From contig NZ_KB913037.1 of the NCBI RefSeq assembly GCF_000384295.1, positions 6,945,533-7,009,532 of the forward strand: DNA of 64,000 nt. The letters run 5' to 3'. This stretch comes from Amycolatopsis balhimycina FH 1894 (lineage in GTDB: Bacteria > Actinomycetota > Actinomycetes > Mycobacteriales > Pseudonocardiaceae). Positions 43,537 to 53,600 of this stretch are shown here, piece after piece. Under the pieces are notes generated by a model. The model was not told the origin of the DNA. It made no database searches and saw only the letters and a list, made by a program, of their open reading frames with translations. The translations under genes were made by a program, and so were the position numbers. How positions within the stretch are numbered: the first letter of the stretch is position 1; the number at the start of each line of letters is the position of its first letter.

Positions 43537-43818
43537 ATGACTGATCAGCCGGTCGACGACAAGGCGCACATCCGGCACCACCTGGACTTCAGCAAGGCCG
43601 AGTGGATCCGGGCCGAGCCCGAGGGCGTCACGCTCGACGACTGCGTCGAGTACGCCTTCATCGAGCACACCGACGGTGTCACCTACACCGCGATGCGGCA
43701 GTCGTCGAAGCCGGACGGCGTCGTCCTGGTCTTCACCCCGGCGGAGTGGGACGCGTTCGTGAAGGGCGTCCGTGACGGCGAGTTCGACCTGCCCGAGGAC
43801 CTCGCCGCGGAGGCTTAG
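43537..43818 (+). CDS. DUF397-family protein
   Basis: A 93-aa protein with the DUF397 pattern (W...DDCVEYAF, TAMRQSSKPDG, FTPAEWDAFVKGVRDGEFD). Such proteins usually sit beside an XRE-type regulator (WhiJ-like systems in Streptomyces). Here no such gene is adjacent, so it is an orphan. ATG 43537 follows a -10 TACGCT by 6 nt, a leaderless pattern. Confidence 0.85.
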   Translation: MTDQPVDDKAHIRHHLDFSKAEWIRAEPEGVTLDDCVEYAFIEHTDGVTYTAMRQSSKPDGVVLVFTPAEWDAFVKGVRDGEFDLPEDLAAEA

Positions 43819-44696
43819 AGCTTCGCCGCCAGCTCGGGGATCTTGCCGAGGTCGCCGGCGATGCCGAGGTGGTCGCCGTAGTCGCGGGATTCGACGACCA
43901 GGCCGCCCGAGATCCGCATGGCGAAGATGTTGGCGATCCGGACCGTGCGGCCGCCGTAGCTGCCCTGGTAGGCGAACTCGGCGATCAGGATCTCCGGGTC
44001 CGTGCCCTCGTACGTGACGAGGTCGGCGATCTCGAAGTCGACGCCCATGGCCGCGGCCTGCCCGAAGTGCGTCCGCAGCTCCTCGCGCGTGCGCACGACG
44101 GCCGAACCCGGCAGGAACGGGTGCGTGACGTGGGTGGGCTCGGCGTACAGCTCCGCCAGGTGCGGGCCGGCCTTGTCGCACACGCCGTAGACGAGCCGCT
44201 CGAACACCCCGCGCCGGCTCTTCGGGTCGCTCGACGTTCGTGGTCCGATCGGCGACAACTCGCGCGGCGGCGCCTGCTCGTAGGCCTTGACCAGCTGGTC
44301 GACGCCGTCGCGGATCGCGGCGAGCCGCAGGTAGTCGTGGTAGTCGCGGGTGTGGACGATCAGGCCGTCGCGGACGCGCAGCACCTGGATGTTGGCCGTC
44401 GGCGTGGTCCGGCCGGTCTCCACCGACTCGGCGTCGTAGTCGTATTCGGCGACGATCACCTCGGGGTCGGTCGTCTCGTGGACGACGACGTTCTTGCGCT
44501 TGAGCCGCAGGGCCCCGGCGAGGGCGCTGGTGAACCGTTCGTGGACCGCGGCGCGGCCGGTGATGCGGCCCGGCCGCGGCACGGCCTGGGGGTGTTCGAC
44601 GACGGCGTCTTCGGCGTAGAGCGCGGAAAGCTCGTCCCACCGTCCTTCGCTGATGCCGTCGGACAGCGCGGCGAACACGTCGCGGGGTGAAGTCAT
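43815..44696 (-). CDS. Tandem SnoaL-like (NTF2-fold) protein
   Basis: A 293-aa protein made of two SnoaL-like cone-shaped domains (about residues 5-125 and 160-290). Each has the HP...GR..V..HF pattern and a final RDY-DHL motif. ATG 44696 follows GGGAGG by 4 nt. Single-domain relatives include polyketide cyclases and ketosteroid-isomerase-like proteins. The reaction here is unknown. The 3' end overlaps the DUF397 gene by 4 nt. Confidence 0.82.
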   Translation of the reverse strand: MTSPRDVFAALSDGISEGRWDELSALYAEDAVVEHPQAVPRPGRITGRAAVHERFTSALAGALRLKRKNVVVHETTDPEVIVAEYDYDAESVETGRTTPTANIQVLRVRDGLIVHTRDYHDYLRLAAIRDGVDQLVKAYEQAPPRELSPIGPRTSSDPKSRRGVFERLVYGVCDKAGPHLAELYAEPTHVTHPFLPGSAVVRTREELRTHFGQAAAMGVDFEIADLVTYEGTDPEILIAEFAYQGSYGGRTVRIANIFAMRISGGLVVESRDYGDHLGIAGDLGKIPELAAKL

Positions 44697-44765
44697 GGGT
44701 CCTCCCAGTGGCAAAACGGAGTCTGAAGTCCGCCTGCGACGATACGGACTACAGACTCCGGTTGT

Positions 44766-46092
44766 CTACAAGGTTTGCAAGAGGTCTCGCGCGGCCGGCT
44801 GCCCGCACACGTCGGCCCACGTCTCCGGGGTGCTGTGGAAGATCCCGTCCCGGGCTTCGCGGTCGGCACCGCTTTCGACGAGGGCGCGGATGACGTCGAG
44901 GTGCCCGGACTGCGCGGCCAGGTGCAGCGCCGTGGCGCCTTCGCCGTGGTTCGGGCCGCCGAACGTGCCGGGGTGGTTCACGTCGGCGCCGAGGTCGAGG
45001 AGCGTCCGGACGGCGTCGAGCTTGCCTTGCGCGGCCGCCCACGCCAGCGCGGTGCCGCGGTAGACGTCGGCGTTCACCTCGGCGCCCCGGGCGACGAGGG
45101 TTCTCAGCGCGTCGACGCGGTCGTTGCGTGCCGCCCAGGCCAGGGCTTCGTTCTTGACTTCGGCGGGGTCGTCCGTCGGCTGCCGGCGCGGGAAACCGCT
45201 GTGCGGCCGGTAGAAACCCCGGTGCGCACCGGTGGCCGGGTGGCCCGGCCGGAGCAGCTCGTCGAGGAGGTCCGCGTCGCCGAGCCCGGCCGCGACGCGC
45301 AGGTTCCCCGGGGCCCGGCTGTATTCCGCCAGTTTCTCCGCCGCTTCGCGGTGGCCCCAGAACAGGGCGACGACCAGGGGAGTGCCGCCGTCACCCCGGG
45401 CCGGGACGTCGACCGGTGCGCCCGCTTCCAGGAGCAAGTCGAGCAGGAGCGGCAGGTTGCTGTAGGCGGCCTGGTGCAGGGGCGTCCAGCCGTGGACGTT
45501 GCCGCGCGACGGGTCGGCGCCGTGGTCGAGCAGGATCCGGCTGAGCCGTTCGTCGCAGGTCGCGCCGGCCATGCCGAGCAGGTCGTTGCCGTTGGTGCCG
45601 CGGGCGGTGACCAGCCCGGGGAATTCGTCGAGGAGTAACTCGAGTTTCCCCGGATCCCGGTCTTCGACGGCCCGGTACGCACGCGCGAACGGCTCGCCAC
45701 TGTCTACAAGGGACTTGACGTGGTCGCGAAGTCCTTTCCAGGAACCGAAACCGTGCTCCCGGGCGACGACCGCGCGGGCGCCGTCCCGGGTGAGCGGCTG
45801 TCCCCAGCGGTCGAACGGCTCGCGCGCGCCGGGCGTCTCGTCCTCGGCGGAGGCGAGCAGTCCGAGCGCGCGCTCGGCGTAGTAACCGACGTCCTGGTGG
45901 TACGGGTGCTGCAGGCGTTCGCCGTGTTCGGTGACGCGCCGGACGTACGCCTGCAGCTTCGGCCAGCTCGGGAAGCCGTGCTCGCGGGCGATCCGGTACT
46001 GTGCTTCGGACAGCTTCACGGCTTCGGCGCGCGAGGTCCTTCGCGCGCTTGCGCAGCTGGTCCAGGCTGGGTTTCGCGGGCAGCGTGCCCAT
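44766..46092 (-). CDS. Ankyrin-repeat protein with an apparent frameshift near the N-terminus
   Basis: The main frame encodes an ankyrin-repeat protein with repeats from about residue 180 to the end (HGWTPLHQAAYSN, GTALAWAAAQGKLDAVRTLL, GATALHLAAQSGHLDVIRALV). Translation signals point to ATG 46092 behind a strong GGAAGGAGG, which gives MGTLPAKPSLDQLRKRAKDLA. That frame then leaves the expected reading. The continuation EAVKLSEAQYRIAREHGFPSW lies in another frame shifted by 1 nt, at about 46027-46032 in a GCGCGC run. So this is either a real frameshift (pseudogene or programmed) or a sequence error. The uninterrupted ORF runs 46130-44766. Confidence 0.75.
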
Positions 46093-46239
46093 GGTGCCTC
46101 CTTCCCTCGTCGCCCGTGGTCCGCCGGCACCGGGCAGGAAAGAAGGTGCGGAGCTGGTGGTGCGGTACTGCAGGGGTGGGCTCGGCCCTTTCCGCGGACG
46201 GGGCGCGGCCCTCAACCGCGCCCCGTCACCCTACCGCCG

Positions 46240-46370
46240 AACCCGGATCTCGCGTGCTTCCCGCCAGATCTCGCGTGATCGAAGCCGGAACTCACGTGAT
46301 CGGAGCCGGAACTCACGAGTTACGGCCTCGATCACACGAGTTACGGGTCTGGTCACGCGAGATCCGGGTT
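46240..46370. repeat. 21-nt tandem repeat array inside a long inverted repeat
   Basis: AACCCGGATCTCGCGTG (46240-46256) and its exact reverse complement (46354-46370) bracket five consecutive 21-nt units (46263-46283, 46284-46304, 46305-46325, 46326-46346, 46347-46367). The units share cores of the type AACTCACGTGATCGG, and the last two read in inverted sense. There is no ORF. The array ends 3 nt from the LLM gene stop. Confidence 0.8.
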
Positions 46371-46373
46371 TCG

Positions 46374-47186
46374 TCACGGGAGGAGGTCGGCCAGGAGGCC
46401 GTAGGACTTCGGGGTTCGGGCCAGGACCTGGACGCAGACGTGGTCGGCGCCCGCGTCGAGGTGGGCCTGGATCCGGTCGGCCGCCGCCTGTTCGCCGGTC
46501 GCGACGATGGCGTCGACCAGGCGGTCGCTGCCGCCGTCGGCGAGGTCGTCGTCGGTGAAGCCGAGGCGGCGCAGGTTCGCCTGGTGGTGCGGGGCCTGCC
46601 GGACGTAGAGGCCGACGTGTTCGCGGGCGGCGTCCGGTGAAGCGTCCAGGATCACCGCTTGCTCGACGGCCAGGTACTTGCCCGGGCCGAGCCGTTCGCG
46701 GGCCATCGCCGTGTGCTCCGGCGGGACGAAGTACGGGTGCGCGCCGTCCGTCCGTTCGGCCGCCAGGTCGAGCGCCCGGGGCCCGAGCGCCGCGATCAGC
46801 CGCCGGGGCCGCGGCGACGGCGGTGGCAGGGCGGGCAGTTCGGCCGTGTCCATCCCCTCGAGGTACTCGCGCATCGCCGAAATCGGCCGCGCGCCCGGGA
46901 AGTGCCCGCCGAGGCCGACGGTGAACCGGCCCGGGTACGCCTCGCCGAGCGCCCGGGTCGCCGCCTCCGCCGTGATCGGCGCGCGGCGGTCGAACCGCGC
47001 GATGCCCGTGGCCACGGTGAGCCGGGAGGTCGCCGCCAGGATCAGGGCCGCCTGCGTGAAGGCGTCCCGGCCGGCGTATTCGCCGAACCAGAGCGCGTCG
47101 AAGCCCAGTTCCTCCACCTCCGCGGCCGTTTCGCGGACCGCGCCGATCGGGGCGCCGTCGAAGAACCGCCAGATCCCGACGCTCAT
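46374..47186 (-). CDS. LLM-class flavin (F420- or FMN-dependent) oxidoreductase
   Basis: A 270-aa luciferase-like monooxygenase-fold protein (ELGFDALWFGEYAGRDAF, RFTVGLGG, RTDGAHPYFVPPEHT). The GAHPYF signature suits the F420-dependent mycobacterial-type group. Its start overlaps the stop of the second LLM gene (ATGA). Substrate unknown. Confidence 0.88.
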   Translation of the reverse strand: MSVGIWRFFDGAPIGAVRETAAEVEELGFDALWFGEYAGRDAFTQAALILAATSRLTVATGIARFDRRAPITAEAATRALGEAYPGRFTVGLGGHFPGARPISAMREYLEGMDTAELPALPPPSPRPRRLIAALGPRALDLAAERTDGAHPYFVPPEHTAMARERLGPGKYLAVEQAVILDASPDAAREHVGLYVRQAPHHQANLRRLGFTDDDLADGGSDRLVDAIVATGEQAAADRIQAHLDAGADHVCVQVLARTPKSYGLLADLLP

Positions 47187-48082
47187 CGGGTCACCTCCGG
47201 GGCCAGTTCGGCCAGTATGTCCACAGTGGATTCGAACGTGGCCGCCGACGGCGTCAGCAGCACGTGGTCCGCGCCCGCGTCCCGGAGTTCGTCGAGCCGC
47301 TTCGCGATGGTCGCCGCGTCACCCCAGAGGACGAGGTCGTCGACGAACCGGTCGCTCGGCCCGGCGATGTCGGCCTCGGTGTAGCCGAGCCGTTTCCAGC
47401 CCGCCAGGTACACCGTGACGCTGTACTGCCGTGACTGCGCCACCCGGCGCCACACGCTCTCGCGAGCGTCCTCGCGGCTGCCGAGCAGCACCGTCTGCTG
47501 CGGGATCAGCAGCTTGTCCGGCCCGAGGATCTCCCGGGCGTACGGCGTGTGCGAGACCGGCTGGGCGAACGGATGCGCGCCGTCGGCGTGGTCACGGGAC
47601 AGGGCCAGCATCTTCGGGCCGACCGCGGCCAGCACGCGCGGAAACGCCACGGGCGCGGGGCTTTCGGCCGCGGAGGTGTCCATTTCGGACAGATAGTCCC
47701 GCATGCGGTCGATCGGGCGGTAGTCCTCGCCCAGCTTCGCCGCCTGGAACGCGTGCCCGACGCCGATGCCGAGCACGAACCGGCCGGGGTGAGCATGGGC
47801 GAGCGTCGCGCCGCCCTTGTGCGCGGTCGTCCCGCGCCGGGCCCACAGGTTCGCGATGCCGGTGCCGAGCACGACGTCCGGCACCGACGCGAGCAGGTCG
47901 CCGAAGTGCGCGAACACCTCGCGGGTGCCGGGTCCTTCGCCGCTCCAGGCCGAGCGGTAGCCGGCTTCGGCGAGCCGCCGCGTCGCCGCGCGTTCGACGT
48001 CCGGGGGTGGGGCCAGGGGTGCGCTCGGCAACCAGGCGCCGACCGCGCCGAGCCGTGCGCGGGTGTCTTCGATCAGGGTCAT
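47183..48082 (-). CDS. LLM-class flavin (F420- or FMN-dependent) oxidoreductase
   Basis: A 299-aa paralogue of the downstream gene (RRLAEAGYRSAWSGEG, RFVLGIGVGHAFQAAKLGEDYR, HADGAHPFAQPVSHT). ATG 48082 lies behind a GGAGG site; the longer frame to 48121 would run over the operator. It is divergent from tetR, with strong palindromes between, so it is probably repressed by that regulator. Confidence 0.88.
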   Translation of the reverse strand: MTLIEDTRARLGAVGAWLPSAPLAPPPDVERAATRRLAEAGYRSAWSGEGPGTREVFAHFGDLLASVPDVVLGTGIANLWARRGTTAHKGGATLAHAHPGRFVLGIGVGHAFQAAKLGEDYRPIDRMRDYLSEMDTSAAESPAPVAFPRVLAAVGPKMLALSRDHADGAHPFAQPVSHTPYAREILGPDKLLIPQQTVLLGSREDARESVWRRVAQSRQYSVTVYLAGWKRLGYTEADIAGPSDRFVDDLVLWGDAATIAKRLDELRDAGADHVLLTPSAATFESTVDILAELAPEVTR

Positions 48083-48103
48083 CCTCGATCCCTCCAGTAA
48101 GCT

Positions 48104-48140
48104 GAGGCTGCCTCCGGTCAATATACGGAGGCAGCCTCCG
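48104..48140. promoter_or_regulatory. Double TetR-type operator between the LLM genes and tetR
   Basis: GAGGCTGCCTCCG (48104-48116) and CGGAGGCAGCCTC (48126-48138) form a perfect 13-bp inverted repeat. Each arm is also itself palindromic (GAGGC-T-GCCTC and CGGAGGC-A-GCCTCCG, 48126-48140). This fits two dimers of the neighbouring TetR protein. Confidence 0.75.
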
Positions 48141-48169
48141 ATTGGCTACCCGGTAAGGTTCGAGTGGCG

Positions 48170-48733
48170 ATGACCGATGTGAAACCGATGCGCGCGGACG
48201 CCCGCCGCAACTACGAACGCCTCCTCGAAGAGGCGCAACGCTCCTTCGCCGAGCACGGCGTCGAGGCGTCACTGGAAGACATCGCGCGCCGCGCCGGAGT
48301 CGGCATCGGCACGCTCTACCGGCACTTCCCGACGCGCGACGCACTGCTCGAGACGCTCCTGCGTGCTCGCTTCGACGCGCAGGCCGAGCGGGCCCGCGAA
48401 CTGCTCACCCATCCCGAGCCGCTGAACGCCCTGCACTCCTGGCTGGCCGGGCTCGGGGACGCCACCGGCACGTTCCGCGGCCTGGTCGAGCTCACCGCCG
48501 ACGCGCTGAACGACGAATCATCCCGTTTGTACGCGTCGTGCCACACGATGCGCGAGTGGGGTTCCCATCTGGTGGAACGTGCGAAACAGGCCGGTGAGCT
48601 TCGCGCCGACGTCACCGCGCAGGAGCTGCTTTTGTTGCTGCACGCGGCATCCTGGGCGGGCGGCCACCTGCCCGGTCCCGGGGGCATGCAACGCCTCCTG
48701 GCTCTTGTTTTCGAGGGATTACGGGCGAGTTAA
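48170..48733 (+). CDS. TetR-family transcriptional regulator
   Basis: A 187-aa repressor. The N-terminal HTH (ARRAGVGIGTLYRHFPTRDALLE) is clear and the C-terminal ligand domain is short. ATG 48170 is chosen; GTG 48164 is in frame. It faces the two LLM genes across a double operator and most likely controls both them and itself. Confidence 0.92.
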   Translation: MTDVKPMRADARRNYERLLEEAQRSFAEHGVEASLEDIARRAGVGIGTLYRHFPTRDALLETLLRARFDAQAERARELLTHPEPLNALHSWLAGLGDATGTFRGLVELTADALNDESSRLYASCHTMREWGSHLVERAKQAGELRADVTAQELLLLLHAASWAGGHLPGPGGMQRLLALVFEGLRAS

Positions 48734-48860
48734 CACGGGGGGAAGCCACCGGGCGCTCCTGCGCGTTAAACTCCGGCTCGACCGGGGCACAACGGCGTGC
48801 TGAGACCGTCTGTCGACACATGGAACGTTCTGGAAGTGACCAGATAGTGGGAGCCGCATC

Positions 48861-50459
48861 GTGAGCAAGCCCAATAAGCCCGTCGTCCTCATCGCGGAGA
48901 AGCTCGCCCCCTCCGTGCTGAGTGTCTTCGGTGACGAGGTGGAGGTCCGGCACGTCGACGGCACGGACCGGTCCGCGCTGCTCGAGGCGGTGAAGAGCGC
49001 CGACGCGCTCCTGGTCCGCTCCGCCACCCAGGTCGACGCCGAGGTCTTCGGCGCCACCACCCAGCTCAAGGTCGTCGCCCGTGCCGGCGTCGGGCTGGAC
49101 AACGTCGTGGTGCCCGCCGCCACCGAGCGCGGCGTCCTGGTCGTCAACGCGCCGACGTCGAACATCGTCTCCGCCGCCGAGCACGCCGTCGCCCTGCTGC
49201 TTTCGGTCGCGCGCCGGGTCCCGGCCGCCGACCAGAGCCTCCGCGGCGGCGAGTGGAAGCGCAGCTCGTTCTCCGGCGTCGAGCTGCAGGGCAAGACGAT
49301 CGGTGTCGTGGGCCTCGGCAAGATCGGGCAGCTGTTCGCCCAGCGTCTCGCCGCCTTCGAAACCAAGCTCATCGCCTACGACCCCTACGTCTCGGCCGCG
49401 CGCGCCGCGCAGCTGGGCATCGAGCTCGTCACGCTCGACGAGCTGCTGCGCCGCGCCGACGCCATCTCCATCCACCTGCCGAAGACGCCGGAGACCAAGG
49501 GCCTCATCGACGCCGAGGCGCTGAAGAAGACCAAGCCGGGCGTCATCATCGTGAACGCCGCCCGTGGCGGGCTGATCGTCGAGCAGGACCTGGCCGACGC
49601 GCTGCGCTCGGGTCACGTCGGCGGCGCCGGCGTCGACGTCTTCGTCTCCGAGCCGACCACGTCCAGCCCGCTGTTCGAGCTGGAGAACGTCGTCGTGACG
49701 CCGCACCTGGGCGCTTCGACGGCCGAGGCGCAGGACCGCGCGGGCACCGACGTCGCGAAGTCGGTGCTGCTGGCCCTGCGCGGCGAGTTCGTGCCGGACG
49801 CGGTGAACGTCTCCGGCGGCGGCGCGGTGGGCGAACACGTCCGCCCGTACCTGTCGCTGGTCCAGAAGCTCGGCACCCTGCTCACCGCGCTGAACCCGAA
49901 GGCGCCGACGTCGGTGACCGTGCAGGTCAAGGGCGAGCTGACCAGCGAGGACACCAGCGTGCTGCAGCTCGCCGCGCTGCGCGGGGTGTTCACCGGCGTG
50001 GTCGAGGACCAGGTCACGTTCGTCAACGCGCCGCAGCTGGCGGAGAAGCTGGGCGTGCAGGTCGAGCTGGTGACCGAACCCGAGAGCCCCAAGTTCCGCA
50101 GCCTGGTCACCGTGCGCGCGGTGTACGCCGACGGCGCGACGCTCACCGTGTCGGGCTCGGTCACCGGCAAGGACGAGGCCGAGAAGCTGGTCGAGGTCAA
50201 CGGCCGCGGGTTCGACCTGCGCGCCGAAGGCACCGTGCTGCTGGTCGAGTACGCGGACCGCCCGGGCGTGATGGGCCGCGTCGGGACGCTGCTCGGCGAG
50301 GCGGGCATCAACATCGAGGCCGCGCAGATCAGCCAGACCACCGACGGCTCCGACGCGGTGATGCTGCTGCGCGTCGACCGCCACATCGACGCCCACCTGC
50401 TGGACCCGATCGGCGCTTCGGTCGGGGCGCACACGATCCGCGCGGTGGACTTCACCTGA
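48861..50459 (+). CDS. serA: D-3-phosphoglycerate dehydrogenase
   Basis: A 532-aa type I enzyme, the first step of serine synthesis. The NAD domain has GVVGLGKIGQLFAQR. Catalytic residues lie in NAARGG (Arg), the SEP motif (Glu) and TPHLGAST (His). A substrate-binding ASB domain and C-terminal ACT domain (YADRPGVMGRVGTLLGEAGINI) give serine feedback. It matches Rv2996c. A 17-bp hairpin terminates it. Confidence 0.97.
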   Translation: MSKPNKPVVLIAEKLAPSVLSVFGDEVEVRHVDGTDRSALLEAVKSADALLVRSATQVDAEVFGATTQLKVVARAGVGLDNVVVPAATERGVLVVNAPTSNIVSAAEHAVALLLSVARRVPAADQSLRGGEWKRSSFSGVELQGKTIGVVGLGKIGQLFAQRLAAFETKLIAYDPYVSAARAAQLGIELVTLDELLRRADAISIHLPKTPETKGLIDAEALKKTKPGVIIVNAARGGLIVEQDLADALRSGHVGGAGVDVFVSEPTTSSPLFELENVVVTPHLGASTAEAQDRAGTDVAKSVLLALRGEFVPDAVNVSGGGAVGEHVRPYLSLVQKLGTLLTALNPKAPTSVTVQVKGELTSEDTSVLQLAALRGVFTGVVEDQVTFVNAPQLAEKLGVQVELVTEPESPKFRSLVTVRAVYADGATLTVSGSVTGKDEAEKLVEVNGRGFDLRAEGTVLLVEYADRPGVMGRVGTLLGEAGINIEAAQISQTTDGSDAVMLLRVDRHIDAHLLDPIGASVGAHTIRAVDFT

Positions 50460-50468
50460 TTCCTCTCG

Positions 50469-50513
50469 CACGCGAAAGCCCCCTCGCCACCTCGGAGAGG
50501 GGGCTTTCGCGTG
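50469..50513 (+). terminator. Terminator of serA
   Basis: CACGCGAAAGCCCCCTC (50469-50485) pairs with GAGGGGGCTTTCGCGTG (50497-50513), a perfect 17-bp stem, 9 nt past the stop. Confidence 0.85.
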
Positions 50514-50696
50514 CAATCACATTCACATAACGGACTTCTTTGCCTACGGAAGTAGGTGTTTTGGGGCATTAGGTTCCTTTGCGCGAGGTCGAACCACGCG
50601 TCGTCGAAGGGCACGGCGCTGTGCCGCGCTTCACCGTCGGGGGTGTCAGGAGCGGCAGGCAGGTTCGGGTCCAGACCTCGAGTAAGGGGCCGACTC

Positions 50697-53600
50697 ATGA
50701 GCAGATCCCGCCTACCCGCGCGCGCCACGACGGCGGCCTTCGCCGTCGTGCTGGCGGCCGCGCTCGGGGCGCCGGTCGCGAGCGCGGCGGATGCGCCGCT
50801 CGCCGACGGCGTCGCACCGGCCAAGATCGACGACGCGCGGCTGCAGGGCAAGCTGTCGCCGCGTCTGGGGGCCGCGCAGGGCCGGGTCACCGCGTTCGTC
50901 GAACTGGCCAAGAAGCCGGCCGTCGACGCGTTCACCGCCGCGGAGCCGCAGGGCAAGGACCAGGCGAAGCGGGCCGCCCGCGCCGCGAAGGCCGACACCG
51001 CCGCCGCGGTGGACTCCGTCCTCGGCCAGCTGCGCGCGGCCGATGCCCAGCCGCAGGTCGTCACCCAGACCGCCAACGCCGTTCCCGGCGTGGTCGTCAC
51101 CGCCGACGCCGCGAAGCTGCGCGAAGTCGCGAAGCGGGCGGACGTCGTCGCGGTGCGCACGGTCGTGCCGAAGACCCGGACCAACGCCAGCGCCGAGCAG
51201 CTGACCAACACCCTCGCCGCCTGGCAGCAGACCGGCAAGTTCGGCGACGGCGTCCGCGTCGGCGTCATCGACGACGGCATCGACTACACCCACGCCGACT
51301 TCGGCGGCCCGGGCACGCAGGCCGCCTACAAGAGCGTCGACAGCACCAAGCCGACGCCGCTGTTCCCGAGCGCCAAGGTGGTCGGCGGCACCGACCTCGT
51401 CGGCAACGACTACGACGCCGCGACGGCCGGCAAGACCACCCCGAAGCCGGACCCGAACCCGCTGGCCTGCGGCGAGCACGGCACGCACGTCGCCGGCACC
51501 ATCGGCGGCTTCGGCATCACCGCCGACGGCAAGACCTTCAAGGGCGACTACAAGAAGCTGGACGCCAAGAAGGTCGACGCGATGCAGATCGGCCCGGGCA
51601 CGGCGCCGAAGTCGCTGCTCTACGCGATCAAGGTGTTCGGCTGCACGGGGTCGACGAACGTCACCTCGCAGGCACTGGACTGGGCGCTCGACCCGGACGG
51701 CGACGGCGACTTCACCGACCACCTCGACATCGTCAACCTCTCGCTCGGCTCCGACTTCGGCGCGCCGGACGACCCGGACTCGCTGTTCGTGCGCAAGCTC
51801 GCCGCGAACAACGTGCTGCCGGTGATCTCCGCGGGCAACGGCGGCGACATCAACGACATCGCCGGCTCCCCGGGCAACACCCCCGAGGCGCTGACCGTGG
51901 CCAGCACGCGGGACGCGGGCGTCCTGCGCGACGCCGCCGAGGTCAAGGCGCCCGCGGGCGTCGCGGGCCAGAAGACCGGGCAGTACAGCCAGAACTACAC
52001 CGGCTACGACACCCTCGACCTCGCCGCGCCGGTCGTCAAGCTGTCGGCGGCGAACGCCGCGGGCTGTGCGCCGTACTCCGCCGAGGACAAGGCGAAGGCC
52101 GCCGGCAAGTTCGTCTGGCTGGAGTGGGACGACAACGACTCGACCCGCGCCTGCGGTTCGGCGGCACGGTCGAACAACGCCCAGGCGGCCGGGGCGAAGG
52201 GCGCGCTGCTGTCGTCCACTTTGGAGCACTTCAGTGCGGGCATCGCGGGCAACGCGGCGATCCCGGTGTTCCAGTTCACCGGCTCCGCGACGGCTCCGCT
52301 GCGCCCGGCCCTGAACGCCGGCACGCTGCAGGTCCGGCTCTTCGGCACCGGCCGCGCCTCGATCCAGACCTCCGACAAGACGATCGTGGACACCCCGAGC
52401 TCGTTCACCTCGCGCGGCACCCGCGGCCCGGCGCTCAAGCCGGACGTCGCCGCGCCGGGTGACACGATCACCTCGGCGTTCCGCGGCAGCGGCAACGGCC
52501 GGACCGTGCTTTCGGGCACGTCGATGGCCGCTCCGCACACCGCGGGCATCACCGCGCTGGTCCGCCAGGCGCACCCGGACTGGTCGGTCGAGGACGTCAA
52601 GGCGTCGGTCATCGACACCGCCGGCCACGACGTCTCCGACGGCAAGGGCCACACCTACGCGCCGCAGCGCGTCGGCAGCGGCCGGATCGACGCGAAGGCC
52701 GCGCTGGACAACCAGGTGCTCGCCTACGTCGTGGACGACCCGGGCGCGGTGAGCGTCAGCTTCGGCACGGTCGAGGCGGCCGGGCCGGTGACCCTGTCCA
52801 AGACGATCAAGCTGGTCAACAAGGGTGTCACGCCCGCCGAGTACACCGTGGCCTACCAGGCGGTCAACGCGCTGCCGGGTGTCGAGTACACAGTGGACAA
52901 GCAGTCGGTGAAGCTGAGCGCGCGCGGCACCGCCAAGGTGAAGGTGACCCTGAAGATCACCGACCCGAAGGCGCTGCGCAAGGTGATGGACCCGACCATG
53001 GCGGCCACCCAGGCCGGCCTGGCCCGGCAGTTCGTCGCGGACGCCTCCGGCCGCGTCGCCTTCACTCCGGTCAGCGGGGCCAAGGTGCCGCTGCGGGTTT
53101 CGGTCTACGCCGCACCCAAGCCGGTTTCGACGATTTCGACGCCGCCGTCGGTGAAGTTCCCGTCCGACGCCACCCAGGCCGTGCTGAACCTCGGCGGCAA
53201 GGGTGTCGACCAGGGCGCCGGCGCGCAGCGGTACCGCTCGCTGATCAGCGTGCTCGAGCTGCAGGCGGAGTCCCCGCAGCTGCCCGAGTGCGACGCGGAC
53301 GTGGTCACCGACTGCACGCTGAACAAGACGGCCAAGGGCGGCGACCTCCGTTACATCGGTGCGGCGTCGACCGCTCCGCTGGCGAAGGCCCAGGGCGAGC
53401 CGGAGAACGCGATGCTCGCGTTCGGCCTGTCCACCTGGGGCGACTGGGCGAACATCGGCAGCAACACGTCGCCGTTCGTCGACATCGACACCACCGGGGA
53501 CGGGCAGCCGGACTTCGAGACCTACGTGACCAAGGCGACGGCGACCGACGTCCTCCTGGCCAACACGGTCGCGCTGAAGCCGGGCTTCCCGACCGTCGAC

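Noticed and set aside
46140..46370. The 21-nt repeat array as a CRISPR.
   Set aside because: Units are contiguous without unique spacers, change orientation and have no cas genes nearby.
48820..48864. A 14-codon ORF (MERSGSDQIVGAAS) overlapping the serA start, with two Ser codons plus a terminal Ser.
   Set aside because: It has no SD and no -10 at the leaderless distance, and no terminator lies between it and serA. It is probably chance.
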